DNA of 64,000 nt from Siphonodentalium dalli (taxonomy: Eukaryota > Mollusca > Scaphopoda > Gadilida > Siphonodentaliidae), in assembly GCA_032622095.1 (NCBI GenBank), contig CP136065.1, positions 241,655,530-241,719,529 on the forward strand, given 5' to 3'. The notes under the pieces were generated by a model. The model saw only the letters and a program-made list of their open reading frames with translations. It did not search any database and was not told the DNA's origin. The translations under genes were made by a program, and so were the position numbers. Shown piece after piece: positions 34,506-46,225 of the stretch (the stretch's first letter is position 1; every line of letters begins with the position of its first letter).

Positions 34506-35864
34506 TTACATGATTGCATTCGTCCAACGTGTGTGTATGTGCGTACACCCCTGGAACGTTGCACTATTACAACCAATACATCCCTAAATCGATACGATCA
34601 ACTTAAGAAATATATATTCATGTCGTTTTCTGATAAGAACGAGACTTGTTACCCCCCCCCCCCCAAACCACAACACGATCCATTTTCTAGAACTGTAAGT
34701 GAGCCAGTTTTATGAAAATTATAGCGCGAAAATCTATTAAAATGTATACAAATGTATATATTTTCGTGAAGCTAAGACATAATGACACTTTTTTGGGCCA
34801 AAATTGAAACTCACTATCCAAGATGGCCGCCAAAATGGCCGCCGGAAGTTGAAAATATGACATTTTTTCACAAATATCTTCTAGATCAATTCATGCTGTT
34901 TGGAACTGGTTGAGTAATGCAACTTTATTTTGTGTTTTTTATATTAACTGATCATTGGAGCAATTAAATATGCATTTATTGGGGTCCTAACCCCTTCCAA
35001 TCCCTAAAAAAATCGATTTTACAGAACGCAGTACAAACTTTTACAAAAAATCACAATTGGGATTCTAGTCATATTTCAACAAGAAATGAAAAGAACATTG
35101 TAATGTAAGTGAGGCATATCATTACCTATGAATATTCCAAATCTCTGGAACCATAAATCTTACCTTGGCTCAAAATGGCTGCGAAAATGGCCGCTAAAAT
35201 ATGGAAAATGGTAAATATTGCCCCAGGGTGTCCTGCAATCGCTTACAAGTTGTGGTTGATGTACACAATTGGCTAATCTCTTTTCTATACATTGCATACT
35301 AACATGTCTGATGCACCATGGATCATTTTTACTATTGTCACCACTGACATTTACCAGAAATATTGGACACAAATATCGGCAAGAATTCACTTTTCAGGGT
35401 TCGACCATTTGTTCAAGTAAAATGTAACTATCTTTGGATTGAAAGGTGTTTATTGTTTTGGTCTATCTTAAATGTGTCACACTACGGTGTTTATAGACTA
35501 AATTGCTCAAGATGGCTTCCAAAATGGCAACCAAATTTGTAAAAAGTTAAAAGTTAACATATCCCGAATATTATTCTCTGCGTTATCCGAAAAAAGTGGC
35601 AAATTGTGACTCACTTGGTTATTGTACGTGTTAGTTACAATGTAATTAACTGACAACTACGTTCTATTATGTTTGTCCCAGTTCCGTATGGGGCATGACC
35701 AATTCATTTTAAAGTTGCAGTATGGAATTTTGGCGGAGAACCATATCATTGAAAGGAAATGGGCAGAACTTTGAGACTGAACTGAGATGAACCATGATAT
35801 GTGGGTATTCTGGCCCATTATGATAACAATTTATCAACTGGATACAGGGTGGAAGCCAAGATGG

Positions 35865-36495
35865 TAGCCAGGGAGTTATGATCATAGATGAGGATAATAG
35901 GTATACAGGGAGTTATTCTATGGTCATGAATGATGTGTTGGTATACAGGGAGTTCCCTCATGGTAACGGTGGGACGTATATTTATATATGTTGTGGATGT
36001 GTTATCATTGGTGGTGTATGGAGAGTAGGTTTAGTATCATGGATGGTGTGTATGAGTATGGCAAGTATGGAACTTATGAGTGGTCGTATGTGCGGATATT
36101 GGTATATCTGGATGGGCTCACCATTGGTGATGTGCATATGTATACCTGGATTGACTCCATGGTCATGGGTTTGGCGAATAGGTATACATGTAGTGGCTGT
36201 ATGGTCCACGTTGATGTGAATATGTATACAATGAGTGACTGTATGATCGTGAATGTAGTGAATGTGTATACATAGAGTGACTATATGGTCGGGTGTAGGT
36301 GTATACCTGGTGTTCATGACTCGTGGCTGTATCGTCATTTGTGGTATGTACGGGTATAACCAAGTATGGCTGTATGATCAGGTGTACTAGTACATGTACG
36401 TGTATAAAGTGGGTGACTATGTTGTCATTTGTGTGGTGTTTATGTACATATGGAGTGACAGTGGTAATGGGTGGGTTGTACATGTGTACCTTGGG
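35865..36495 (-). repeat. 42-bp degenerate minisatellite, left block (about 15 units)
   Basis: Units are the reverse complement of the right block, for example GTGACTATATGGTC and GTATACATGGAGTGAC. Because 42 is divisible by three, frames remain open on both strands and encode His/Thr/Ile-rich 14-residue repeats such as DHIVTLCIHIHYIH. Confidence 0.85.
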
Positions 36496-36496
36496 T

Positions 36497-36573
36497 GGCT
36501 ATCGCTTTCCACAATAACTCAAGGATATGTTAATCAACAGAGAGGTCATGTCATATCGTGGAAAGCGATAGCC
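36497..36573. repeat. Central hairpin of the foldback element
   Basis: GGCTATCGCTTTCCAC (36497-36512) pairs exactly with GTGGAAAGCGATAGCC (36558-36573) around a 45-nt loop. The 42-bp minisatellite is in opposite orientation on each side, so this is the symmetry centre. Confidence 0.9.
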
Positions 36574-36579
36574 AACCAT

Positions 36580-38235
36580 TATCACACAGTCATTACATAT
36601 ATACATAAACACCACAGACATAACAATATAGTTACTCACTGTATACATGTACACCTGGCCCATGACCACTGATGACCATACAGCCACGCGTCACAATGCA
36701 GGCACACTGGGTATACTCCTAAACATGACCCATAACCATATAGTCACTCCATGTATACCCATTCATCTCACCATTGGCCATAAGGTCATCCCCTGTATAC
36801 CTATTCTCCAAACGCATGGTCAAATGGACAATCAATATATACATCAACACCACAACAATGACCATAAAGTCATTCCGGTATACATATGCACATCACCAAT
36901 GGCCATATAGCCACTCGCTTCATACGCATACCCTCACACATGTTACCTGGTATATTCCTTCACCTGACCTATGGCCATATAGTCACCCCGTGTGTACCTA
37001 TTCAAAACATTCATACACGATCGTGGTCAATCCTTGTATTCATATTCACCCCAACATTGGCCATGGCAATCCCTGTATCCCTATTTGTCACACCATATCC
37101 GAATAGCCACTCAATATATACTAATACACCCAGCCATGTCAGTATAGTCACTCCATGTATGCATATGCACCTCATCCATGACCATATAGCCACTCGCTAT
37201 ATACACATATCCCTCGCCCATGACAATAAAGCAACACGTGTGTGTACTGGTATACACATGGCGATACCGACACGAGTCACCAAACAGGAACACCAGGTAC
37301 ATTTATACTCATACGCCTGTCACCCCCTGTATAGATTTTCATTACATTTATGATCATACAGTCACTACTTGTATACCTACATTTACTCATCTCACCATTA
37401 ACCATACATTCACTACCTGTATACCTATTCGACACACATAGTCATATAACCACTCGATATACATATGCAGCCCACCCTAGACCATAGATTCACTCCAGGT
37501 ATACATGTAACCCTCACTAATGGCCATTCAGCCCTTCCAGATATACAAAAAAACCCGCACATACGACCACTCAAACAACCCATCCTTGCATATACACCTC
37601 ACACATGACAATTCAGCAATTCACTGTATAATCATACACGCCATCCATGATAATACAGCTAAGTCCTATACACCCACCAATGGTAATACATCCACGATAT
37701 ATATAAATATACATCCCACCCGTTACCACAAGGACACTTCCTATGTACCCACACGATCGATAATGTCCACCCAGCTTACTCCAGGTATTCATATTCAATC
37801 ATGACCGTACAGTCATTCCATGTATACCTATACACATTACCCGTAACCATAAAATCACTACCTATTTATCCACACAACCCATCCATGATCATACAGACAA
37901 CACATGTACATCCCACCCATGACCTTACATTCACTCCATATATACATAATCAACACATATATGACCATGTAGCTATATCCATACACCACACCAATGACCA
38001 TACAGGCACGCCGGATGCACCCGTACTGGATATACACAATCATACACCATACAGTCACCCCATGCATACCGATTCACCTCACACCTGACCATGACCTCTC
38101 CCTGTATACATAGATGCATCTTACCATGGACAACCCACTTATAACCATATAGTCACTCATTGTATACCTACTCACATCAGTCATGACATACAATAACTCC
38201 CTGCAGACCTATTCACCTCACATATGATCACAGAG
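36580..38235 (+). repeat. 42-bp degenerate minisatellite, right block (about 39 units)
   Basis: A typical unit reads CATGACCATATAGTCACTCC followed by ATGTATACATATGCACCTCA and TC. Conserved dyads are CATATAG and GTATAC. A 155-codon plus-strand frame (36886-37353) is a product of the 42-bp period rather than a gene. Confidence 0.9.
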
Positions 38236-40111
38236 TAACTCCCTGGCTACGATCTTGGCATCCACACTGTATCCTGTAGACATTTTTTTATCATAATGGA
38301 CCAGAATAGCCAAAGATTATGGTCCATCTCAGTTCTGTCTCAAAGTTTGCCCATTTCCTTTCAATAAATATGGCCAAAATCACAAAAGAGGTTCTCGGCA
38401 AAATTACATACATTAAAATGAATTTGTCATGCCCCATACGGAGCTGGGACAACTGGGAATAGAACATGTAGTTGTCAGTTAATTAACTAACACGTATAAT
38501 AACCAAGTGAGTCACAATTTGCTACCTTTTCGGATAATGCAGAGAATGTTCGGGATATATGTAAAAAAATTGCATTTTACAAATTTGGTTGCCATTTTGG
38601 AAGCCATCTTGAGCAATTTGGTCTATACACCGTAGTGTGACACATTTAAGATAGACCAAAACAATAAACACCTTTCAATCCAAAGATAGTTATATTTTAC
38701 CTGAAAAAATGGTCCAAACCTGAAAACTGAATTTTTGCCAATATTTATGTCAAGTTTTTTTAGAGAAAAGTCCAATATTTTTGACGATGTCAGTGGTGAA
38801 AATAGTAACAATTAACCATGGTGCATCAGACATGTTAGTATTCAATGTATAGAATGCAGAATGGCCAATTTTATACATCAACACAACTTGTAAGCGATTG
38901 CAGGACACGCTGGTGTAATATTTACCATTTTCCATATTTTGGCGGCCATATTGGCAGCCATTTTGAGCCAAAGTAAGAATTTTGGTTCCAGTGATTTGGA
39001 ATATGCATAGGCAATGATATGCCTCACTCACATTACAAAGTTCTGTACATTTCTTGTTGAAATATGACTAGAATCCCAATTGTGATTTTTGTGTGTTAAA
39101 TTTTATACCGCATTCTGTACAATCAAATTTTTGAGGGATCGGAAGGGGTTAGGACCCCAATAAATGCATATTTAATTGCTCCAATGATCAGTTTAATATA
39201 CAAAATACAAAATAAAGTTGCATTACTCAACCAGTTCCAAGCAGCATGAATTGGTCTAGAAGATATTTGTGAAAAAATGTCATATTTTCAACTTCCGGCG
39301 GCCATTTTGGCGGCCATCTTGGATGGTGAGTTTCAATTTTGGCCCAAAAAAGTGTCATTATGTCTTAGCTTCACGAAAATATATCCATTTGTATACATTT
39401 TACTAGATTTTCCCGCTATAATGTTCATAAAACTGGCTCACTTATAGTTCTAGAAAATGGATCGTGTTGTGTGGGGGGGGGGGGGGGGTAACAAGTCTCG
39501 TTCTTATCAGAAAACGACATGAATATATATTTCTTAAGTTGATCGTATCGATTTAGGGATGTATTGGTTGTAATAGTGCAACGTTCCAGGGGTGTACGCA
39601 CATACACACACGTTGGACGAATGCAATCATGTAAATAAAAGTGATTTTTTTACGTTTTGAGGGGTGACCCGATGACCCCCTTCTTATCTTAAAACCCCAG
39701 GAAAAGTTGCTTCTTAAGTTGTGTTTTTATAATTAGTATATATCTAAGTACTTTGAGACCAAAAATTATGGATGTACGCGAAAGTGTAAAAAAAAGGGAA
39801 AAATCACGTTTTGGGGTTCAGCATGGGACCCCCTTTCTTATCTGAAAACCCCAGGAAAATCCCTTTCTTAAGTTGTGTTTTCTTAATCAGTACACTTAGG
39901 AGTATCATCAAACCAAAATTCATCGATGTACGCGGAAGTGTAAATAGAAGTGATTTTTGGCACTTTTTGGGGTTCAGCAGCCCCTAAACCCCAGGAATGC
40001 GCAACTTAAGAAATCGGTTTTTCAGAATGTTCCATTATTGGTACCAACTTTAGGGGGTCAAACCTTTTGTACGCAAAAGTGTAAATGGAACATATGCGGG
40101 CTCCCTAACTA

Positions 40112-40360
40112 ACAGTGTCCCTTCTCGTATACTCGTATACACCTTTCTGCGTCCATGAACCGTACTCCCGATGCCCAAGTCGCACGGTTGAGGACATTCA
40201 AAATTGACGGTCCTGGTCCCCGAGTATCGGCGATTCAGAACTGTCTCAGGGTATAAGTTCACACTCCGGCTTCTCAATTTACCATTGTATGAAGTTGGTT
40301 AAACCAACGATTTCTCACGCACTACAAGTGGTAGTCTGCCATCCTTTTGACGAAAACTGC
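40112..40360 (-). repeat. Dispersed repeat R1, left part of the split minus-strand copy
   Basis: The reverse complement of ACAGTGTCCCTTCTCGTATA through CGGCTTCTCAATTTACCATT and CACTACAAGTGGTAGTCTGC matches the 5' half of R1 at 45125-45355, 47322-47560 and 51340-51570. It joins to 34029 once the foldback element is removed. Confidence 0.88.
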
Positions 40361-40725
40361 GAATTCTAAATCCTAAAATAAGCTTCCATTCGCATCAATC
40401 CGATTGGCTGTAATTAATAGTCATCTTCTCTTGTGAGATGAGAACAGAGGTGTCAAAATAACCTTACATAATCTCTTAGTTTTATCGCGTTCCGACAAGC
40501 AAAATATGCCGATATATACGCGAAATAATGTATATGTGTGTCCCAGAGGACATATATGTTTTTAAACAATCATCCATGAACACACTTACTCAGTTCATAG
40601 AGATTTATTAACTGGGTTCAACTTCATTCAACAGAAGTTTTGGACAAGCACTTTTTATTTTTACCATATCAAGAAGAAACTTATATCCCGATTCTGGGAT
40701 CAAATTAAGTCGATAAATATATACG
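40361..40725. other. No recognised gene
   Basis: Unique-looking AT-rich sequence lies between the split R1 copy and a MITE. I see no motif. Confidence 0.35.
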
Positions 40726-40878
40726 TTAACCCTTTACCCAACAAAACGGCCAAAACCGGCCAAATAAAGCTTCAACAGCCTAAAATATCTTCGGTCTGTC
40801 TCAATAGAACCATACAAATATGGATATCATTGGAACCGGCTCCTTGACCACATTGTGATAGTTACAGTTATGCCCTGT

Positions 40879-40947
40879 GCCAATGCATTCACTTATATAT
40901 GCGAGTCGACCATAGGTCGCCTCGCATATATAAGAGAATGCATTGGC
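40879..40947. repeat. Hairpin module, copy 7
   Basis: As copy 1, with a T-to-A change (GCATTCACTTATATAT). Confidence 0.9.
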
Positions 40948-40965
40948 CTAAAAAAAATGTGTTAA

Positions 40966-41034
40966 GCCAATGCATTCTCTTATATATACGAGGCGACCTA
41001 TGGTCGACTCACATATATAAGAGAATGCATTGGC
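40966..41034. repeat. Hairpin module, copy 8
   Basis: As copy 1, with changes ATATACGAGG and GACTCACATA. Confidence 0.9.
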
Positions 41035-41064
41035 ACAGGGCCCTTCTGTTGGGTAAAGGGTTAA

Positions 41065-41444
41065 ATTACTTGATGCGGAAGATATATACCACCGAAAGAA
41101 TTCGAACGACACTAAAATTGTCAGTCGATTATGGACATAATAATACAAAAACATAAAGAGCGTGTGTCTACCTTCTGCGCGAACATTTGTTTTACCTATA
41201 ACATCTGATAATAATTATGGTAATTTCTGGTCGATTTCCAACGAGTTCATATGGACATCTTAATCTGTTGACACGGAATGAGATGCAACCAACATCAAAC
41301 AAGAGATTGCACCGACGGTGCTGTGATACCCCACGGTGGCAAATTCGAACCAACAAAGTTTGGTGAGATATCTGCTTGGACAGGAAAACCCCCCCAAACA
41401 TTTTCACATAAACAAAGATAAATAACTGTAAATTGGAAAACATG
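41065..41444. other. No recognised gene; approach to the ~155-bp repeat
   Basis: The final 100 bp (GGTGAGATATCTGCTTGGACAGGAAAAC and AAACAAAGATAAATAACTGT) already resemble the ~155-bp repeat that follows, so decayed units may begin near 41330. Confidence 0.4.
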
Positions 41445-42280
41445 AACAAAATGATTGAACCCTCAATTAATTCCCATCATGATTAGTGAACGTCCTTACC
41501 AAATTTCATTGATATCCGTCAACCGGTGGTGGAGAACAAACCAATACTTCTTACCAATACTTAAAGATGATCAACTCTAGAACGGAAAACCGGGGGAAAA
41601 AAACGATTGAACACTCAATAAAAAGATTGAACACTCAATTGATTGCTCATAGTAGTGAACATCCATACCAAATTTCATTGATATTCGTCAACTGGTGGTG
41701 GAGAACAAACCAATACTTCCAAAATCTACAAAGATGATCAACTCTAGAACGGAAAACCGGGGGAAAAAACGATTGAACACTCAATAAAAAGATTGAACAC
41801 TCAATTGATTGCCTCATAGTAGTGAACATCCATACCAAATTTCATTGAGATTCGTCAACTGGTGGTGGAGATATCTAATCGAACGGGGAAAAAAAATTCC
41901 AGATAAACAAAGATTAATAACTCTAGAACGGAAAAACGATTGAACACTCCGTTGAATGCCCTCATAGTAGTGAACATCCGTACCAAATTTCATTGAGATT
42001 CGTCAAATCGTGGTGAAGATATCTGCTCGGAGGGACAAAAAACCCAACATTTCCAGATTAACAAAGATGAATAAATTTAAAACGGAAAATCCGGGGGAAA
42101 AACGATTGAACACTCCGTTGAATGCCCTCATAGTAATGAACATCCATACCAAATTTCATTCAGATCCGACAACTGGTGTTTGAGATATCTCCCGGACGGA
42201 CGGACGGAGAGCCGGAGGGGTGGTCTCCCCCGGATAGATGTCCGCCCGATGGAGTGACGAACGGACAGACGAGGTCAATC
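41445..42280 (+). repeat. ~155-bp degenerate tandem repeat (R3), about 5 units, with CGGA tail
   Basis: Units share TAGTGAACATCCATACCAAA, TTTCATTGAGATTCGTCAAC, TGGTGGTGGAGATATCTG and GATGAATAACT(C/T)TA. The array closes with CGGACGGACGGAGAGCCGG and GACGAACGGACAGACGAGGT. Related blocks lie at 46345-46855 and 48425-48656. Confidence 0.85.
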
Positions 42281-42284
42281 CAGG

Positions 42285-42580
42285 ATACCCACTGGTGTAA
42301 ATACTATAGGCAGATCCCCATACGGTTGCGGGGTGGGGGGGGGGGGGGTAAATAGTATAACAGTTAAAACACTCTGGTTGCATGAATTAAAAGAAAAATG
42401 TTGGCATAACCTCAAAGAATCATTCTCCTACAAACATCATTTGCCAAGAGGCCCATTCACTAAAGGTGAAGTCTGATGTGGCTTTATAGAAATTTTAAGT
42501 GTGATGAAAAGAATGACAATATTTGTTTTGTGCGGAACTGCCCCTAGTTTTGAAAACACGAAAATTTGAAGTGGATTCCC
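42285..42580 (+). repeat. Repeat R4, copy 1, with G-run
   Basis: ACTGGTGTAAATACTATAGG, a G-run near 42333-42349, and AAAACACTCTGGTTGCATGA through AACTGCCCCTAGTTTTGAAA match 46970-47255 closely. Confidence 0.85.
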
Positions 42581-43499
42581 TGCTAGATGGTGTTTGTTTT
42601 TTTATTGGGAAAGTTTTCATAGATGTCAAACTCAACTAATCTGAAGGCAGTTTGAAGATTTTCCATTCGGCCTCTGGTGCAGATCAATAAACGTTAGCAT
42701 TGAAACCTATGGAAAATATTTACACCAGTGTAACCTTTTGTTTTTGCAGATAAAGGGAGCTAATTCGTCGGTCGTACACTGCTGTCGACACAATTAGGGT
42801 TACTCCCCTTACAGCGCCTATTACATGATATTTATTAGCATAAGAACACTCACGTGAGCCGTATGCATTACATAATAATAAGACATACAATTTACATATA
42901 CATACATAGTTCATGTAATAAATTTTCAACATATTCATACTACATTTATACAATGTGACTTAGTAGAAGCTCAATGATATAAGCGTGCAAATAAACTGTA
43001 TGCAGTCCTATGATATCGTGTGGAATAGAAAGTAATTATTAATTCATTCCTCAATTTCGGGCTTCTCTCGTTTCAAAGAATTCTTGAATAGCTCGACTGA
43101 TCACATTACTTGTACTTGGTTGGTCGTTTCGCATTATGTATAGAAATTTTGAGAAAATATGTAAATCGTGGTATCGGATAAAACTTTAATGCGTGTTGGG
43201 AATGCAACATAAAAATGGCAAAAGATACGGTGAAATTTCAAATGAGTTTAAAGATATATTAATCTGACAAATAAGTTCATAAAATTGCTGTATAGCGAGG
43301 CATAATTATGTGTGTTCTATTGTGTTTATAAGTTGGAACTAATTGGAAATAACCAGATAAATAATCCAACTGAATCTGATTCAAATTGTTCATTTTCACA
43401 TGATTGCATGCAGCGATATCGATGAATCTAAAGTCATTGATTGATTGATTGATTGATTTGTTATGGTTTATCTTCTTCTCAGTCGTCAGACAATAATTG
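42581..43499. other. No recognised gene; ATTG microsatellite at 43436-43459
   Basis: Apart from (ATTG)n I see only AT-rich sequence with no supported gene. Confidence 0.4.
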
Positions 43500-44400
43500 A
43501 CGGCAGTTCTGGAGGTGGGGAAAATAGGGTTAATTCACTGGAAAAATAACTCCACATAACGTAGAAATCACCGACCCCCTATAATAACAAACAGACAGTG
43601 CACATTAAAGGTACTCAATCCGAGCAGACGGTCCCCATACCATCAAGATACAACAACAACAACATTTCTTCAAAATACGCTTTAGTTATCAGAATCGATT
43701 TATTGCAACAAAATAATTCTAGCCACTGTCAACTATGGTATCAAATTTCCCAAAACTTGTTATTTATCAACATTTTGTTCAACAAAATATGGCCGTATTA
43801 TCACTCAAGTATCATGAAATTTGGCCGTATTACCACTTGATTTTTGAGTTATCCATTTTCAACCGCAATTTTGTCCGAGACCATCCATTTGACCACGTAT
43901 TTCTGGGCCACATATTATTACACATCTCGAGAAATAACTTCGAACATCGATATCTGATCACTCTGAGCTTTGATGGGTGGGTTCCTCGACTCGAATCCAA
44001 TATTTATTACCCCCGAAGCCAAAGAAATAGTAATTTAGGAGCGTCTGATCGGATTGAGTACCTTTAATAATACAGTTAAACTGCGAGGGCGTCACCCCCT
44101 CTTATGGTACGCCGGATTCAGGCAGTTCGCGGAATTTGTACCCATTTGTTAACTGGTACTCTGGATTCATTTCCCGATTTAACCGGTATTCGTAATTTAA
44201 CAACAAGGTTGGTATGCAGCTTTTATAGCACAAAATTACACACAGCCGAAATAACATATACTAGTATTTTGATGTTAGTAGTTCAGTCTAATAACTCTTG
44301 ATATGTTGAAGCGATTGATGCTACTTCAGAAACTGTGTGAAAACTATGATAATAATGTAAAATTACTAAGCATGTATTGCATACTTTCTTAACTGCATGG
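43500..44400 (+). repeat. Segmental duplicate of 50180-51150, copy A
   Basis: The GGAGGTGGGGAAAATAGGGT flank, the MITE at 43605-44067 and the downstream GGCAGTTCGCGGAATTTGTA segment are all shared with 50180-50940, including the MITE insertion point. The last 150 bp (44248-44395) are inverted in the other copy. Confidence 0.85.
43605..44067. mobile_element. 463-bp TTAA-flanked MITE (GGTACTCAATCCGA family)
   Basis: The ends are TTAAAGGTACTCAATCCGA and TCGGATTGAGTACCTTTAA. TTAA followed by AGG fits Kolobok-type termini better than piggyBac (inference). The interior has an ACAACAACAACA tract and ATGGCCGTATTATCACT. The 110-codon plus frame 43735-44067 is open but has no known domain, and a similar frame occurs in the 50291 copy. 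Confidence 0.82.
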
Positions 44401-44479
44401 TACGCAAGATTCACCATCTCTATTAATTGGTATTCATGATTCGGGGGAAGGGTATATGGGTGGGGTGACATCCTCATTA

Positions 44480-44645
44480 ACGCGGATCACAGATTCAAGA
44501 AACTTCATGTGTCGTTTAAAATGAACATACTTCAATAAATAGAGCCGCCTGTTAAAAAGCGAGGTTGACATGAACCTTAAAGTAACATGAAAGATAAAAT
44601 AAGAAACATTGTGATGCTGAAATAAAATATGTTATTAATGTAAAT
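44480..44645 (+). repeat. Short duplicate of 53132-53300
   Basis: CGGATCACAGATTCAAGA, GTCGTTTAAAATGAACATA and AAGAAACATTGTGATGCTGA recur with small changes at 53132-53300. Confidence 0.75.
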
Positions 44646-44799
44646 CTATAAGCATGCAAATCATGATGAAAAAACAAATTCATTATTGCTACTTATTTAT
44701 ATTTATTGATATATTGACAATTATGAACAATAACCATATATGATAGCATGATACCTATGGACAATAACCGTGTACTATGGATAATGCATAGCACTGGTT

Positions 44800-44960
44800 T
44801 ATCTGCCATCTGTAACAGTGCATACTTCGTACTCGGCAGACAGTCGCGAGTCAAATAATGGAAATTTGGTTACCTTATTCTACGAAGCAGAGATTATAGA
44901 AACCAACAACAACAACAACAACAACAAAAACAAAAACAATTGAAAACATTGCCCCTTTAA
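44800..44960 (-). mobile_element. Half copy of the TTAAAGGGG MITE (relative of 5490-6080)
   Basis: The right end is GCCCCTTTAA. The reverse complement gives TTAAAGGGGCAATG, an expanded GTTGTT tract, then TTGGTTTCTATAATCTC and GAATAAGGTAAC, in the same order as 5490-5610. The other terminus is absent. Confidence 0.75.
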
Positions 44961-44964
44961 TAAC

Positions 44965-45735
44965 CGCGGCCAATGACCCAGAAATCACACACGGTATTTT
45001 AATATCATGACCTATCACCGCCCAAAAACCAAACCTTATACAAAAGAAAAATAACCAATTAATTTATATTCATTATTTTGATGTTATTAAATCAAATCGG
45101 ATTTTCAGTTTCACACAAAAAGGTGGCAGACTACCACTTGTAGTGCCGATATGGAGCGTGAGAAATCGTTGGTCTAACCAACTTCATACAATGTTAAATT
45201 GAGAAGCCGGATTGTGAACTTATACCCTGAGACAGTTCTGAATCGCCGATACTCGGGGACCAGGACCGTCAATTTTGAATGTCCTCAACCGTGCGACGTG
45301 GCATCGGGAGTACGGTTCATGGACGCAGAAAGGTGTACGAGAAGGGACACTGTCTCTGGACAGATCAGCCGGAAAGTTTCAGCGATCGATGTTCAGATGT
45401 GTCGCCAGACACAACGCTCCGAGAGACACCAACAGAAGCAGTGCTTATAACACCAACCCTTTCAAGGAAACGGCTCAGTGTGGTGTGGGCTGATCGCATT
45501 CGGTGATATTTCGAAATAATCACATTTATTCAGCCTTCGTAGTTCATTAAAGCATGAATTTTGGGTACAATAAGTCACACCAATCATATTTATAGCGATG
45601 TTTACTGTCTTTGCGTGATGTGATATAGAGTTGTTTCCCCTAGTATACAGCTGTTTCCCTTTCGGACGAATGCAGAGTTATTACTCCTCGCTCAACACAT
45701 TGAGAATCCTGGGAGATATTTTAGGTTCCATTGGT
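44965..45735 (+). repeat. Dispersed repeat R1, copy A (possible Tc1/mariner relic)
   Basis: It starts in CGCGGCCAATGACCCAGAAA and runs through AAATCGTTGGTCTAACCAAC, CCTCAACCGTGCGACGTGGC and CTCGCTCAACACATTGAG. Three overlapping frames of 72-83 codons lie at 45199-45506. Pieces such as ERHQQKQCL and, in the same frame after a stop, PFQGNGSVWCGLIAFGD resemble the GERY---C and GGGSVMVWGGI segments of Tc1-type transposases, and WTDQPESF may correspond to the TDESRF motif in another frame. No frame is intact, so this is at best a relic, and the similarity needs a profile search. Confidence 0.5.
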
Positions 45736-46225
45736 GTAAATGTTTTCCATAGGCCTCAGTGCTAACGTTTTAGCGCATACTGTTGGCAATATAAATTTTG
45801 GGTCCAAAATATTTCTTTAAATCTGAAAAGTTGACATTTCGGGAAACCTTTTATGCAAAAAAGTCATGTCCGTCTAGCAAGGAATTCGCCTTTAAATCTT
45901 GTGTTTTCGTAACTTGTGTCAGAATCGCATAAAAAAATACTGTCATATTTTAGACCACACCAAAAAATTCAAACTTCACAACAAAGGGTTAATTCCTGTG
46001 CCAATGGCTATTTTACCTACGGGAAATCATAGGGAAGAGGTGAGACGATTTTTTTTATGCAAAAAGCACACAAGGCTATTGACCACTCAGGGCCCAGTGT
46101 CTATTTTATTATCTCCTATATATTCCTCTCGCATCCGCTAGATGTCACTCCGAACCCTATTTACACCAGTGTAACCAGTTTGGCCTACCGTGTGCCGAAA
46201 TGACGTACGTGTAAATGTTGGTGTA
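45731..46225 (+). repeat. Dispersed repeat R2, copy A
   Basis: GGTGTAAATGTTTTCCATAG, CCTCAGTGCTAACGTTTTAG, ATTTCGGGAAACCTTTTATG and CGTCTAGCAAGGAATTCGCC in order. An 80-codon frame (45899-46141) is preserved in copy B but lacks a known domain. The repeat follows R1 directly here and in copies B and D. Confidence 0.8.

Larger units (their letters stand above)
34030..40111. mobile_element. Giant 6,082-bp foldback element
   Basis: The termini are TAGTTAGGGAGCCCGCGTAT and a near-exact inverted copy. Each arm runs about 1.9 kb. The left arm is about 34030-35960 and the right arm about 38150-40111, in order: three ~150-bp sub-repeats, a C- or G-run, a GATGGCCGCCAAAATGGCCG segment, and GGGGTCCTAACCCC. 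The core is a degenerate 42-bp minisatellite whose orientation flips at a central hairpin (36497-36573). Flanking ACA at 34027-34029 and 40112-40114 reads as a 3-bp target duplication when compared with uninterrupted R1 copies. I find no transposase. The frames inside come from the 42-bp repeat. Confidence 0.85.
40726..41064. mobile_element. TTAA-flanked MITE with two hairpin modules, reverse copy of 1334-1733
   Basis: The ends are TTAACCCTTTACCCAACA and TGTTGGGTAAAGGGTTAA. Hairpin modules lie at 40879-40947 and 40966-41034, separated by only 18 bp (about 80 bp in the 1334 copy). The CCGGCCAAATAAAGCTTCAA region is here on the left, so the orientation is opposite to 1334-1733. Confidence 0.85.

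Noticed and set aside
36886-37353. 155-codon plus-strand frame as a captured gene in the foldback element
   Set aside because: The peptide is a 14-residue repeat matching the 42-bp minisatellite, and the mirror block yields the same on the other strand.
40899-41156. Peptides of type MRVDHRSPRIYKRMHWP repeated in the window
   Set aside because: They are translations of the 69-bp hairpin module and recur wherever it occurs. They are not a gene family.
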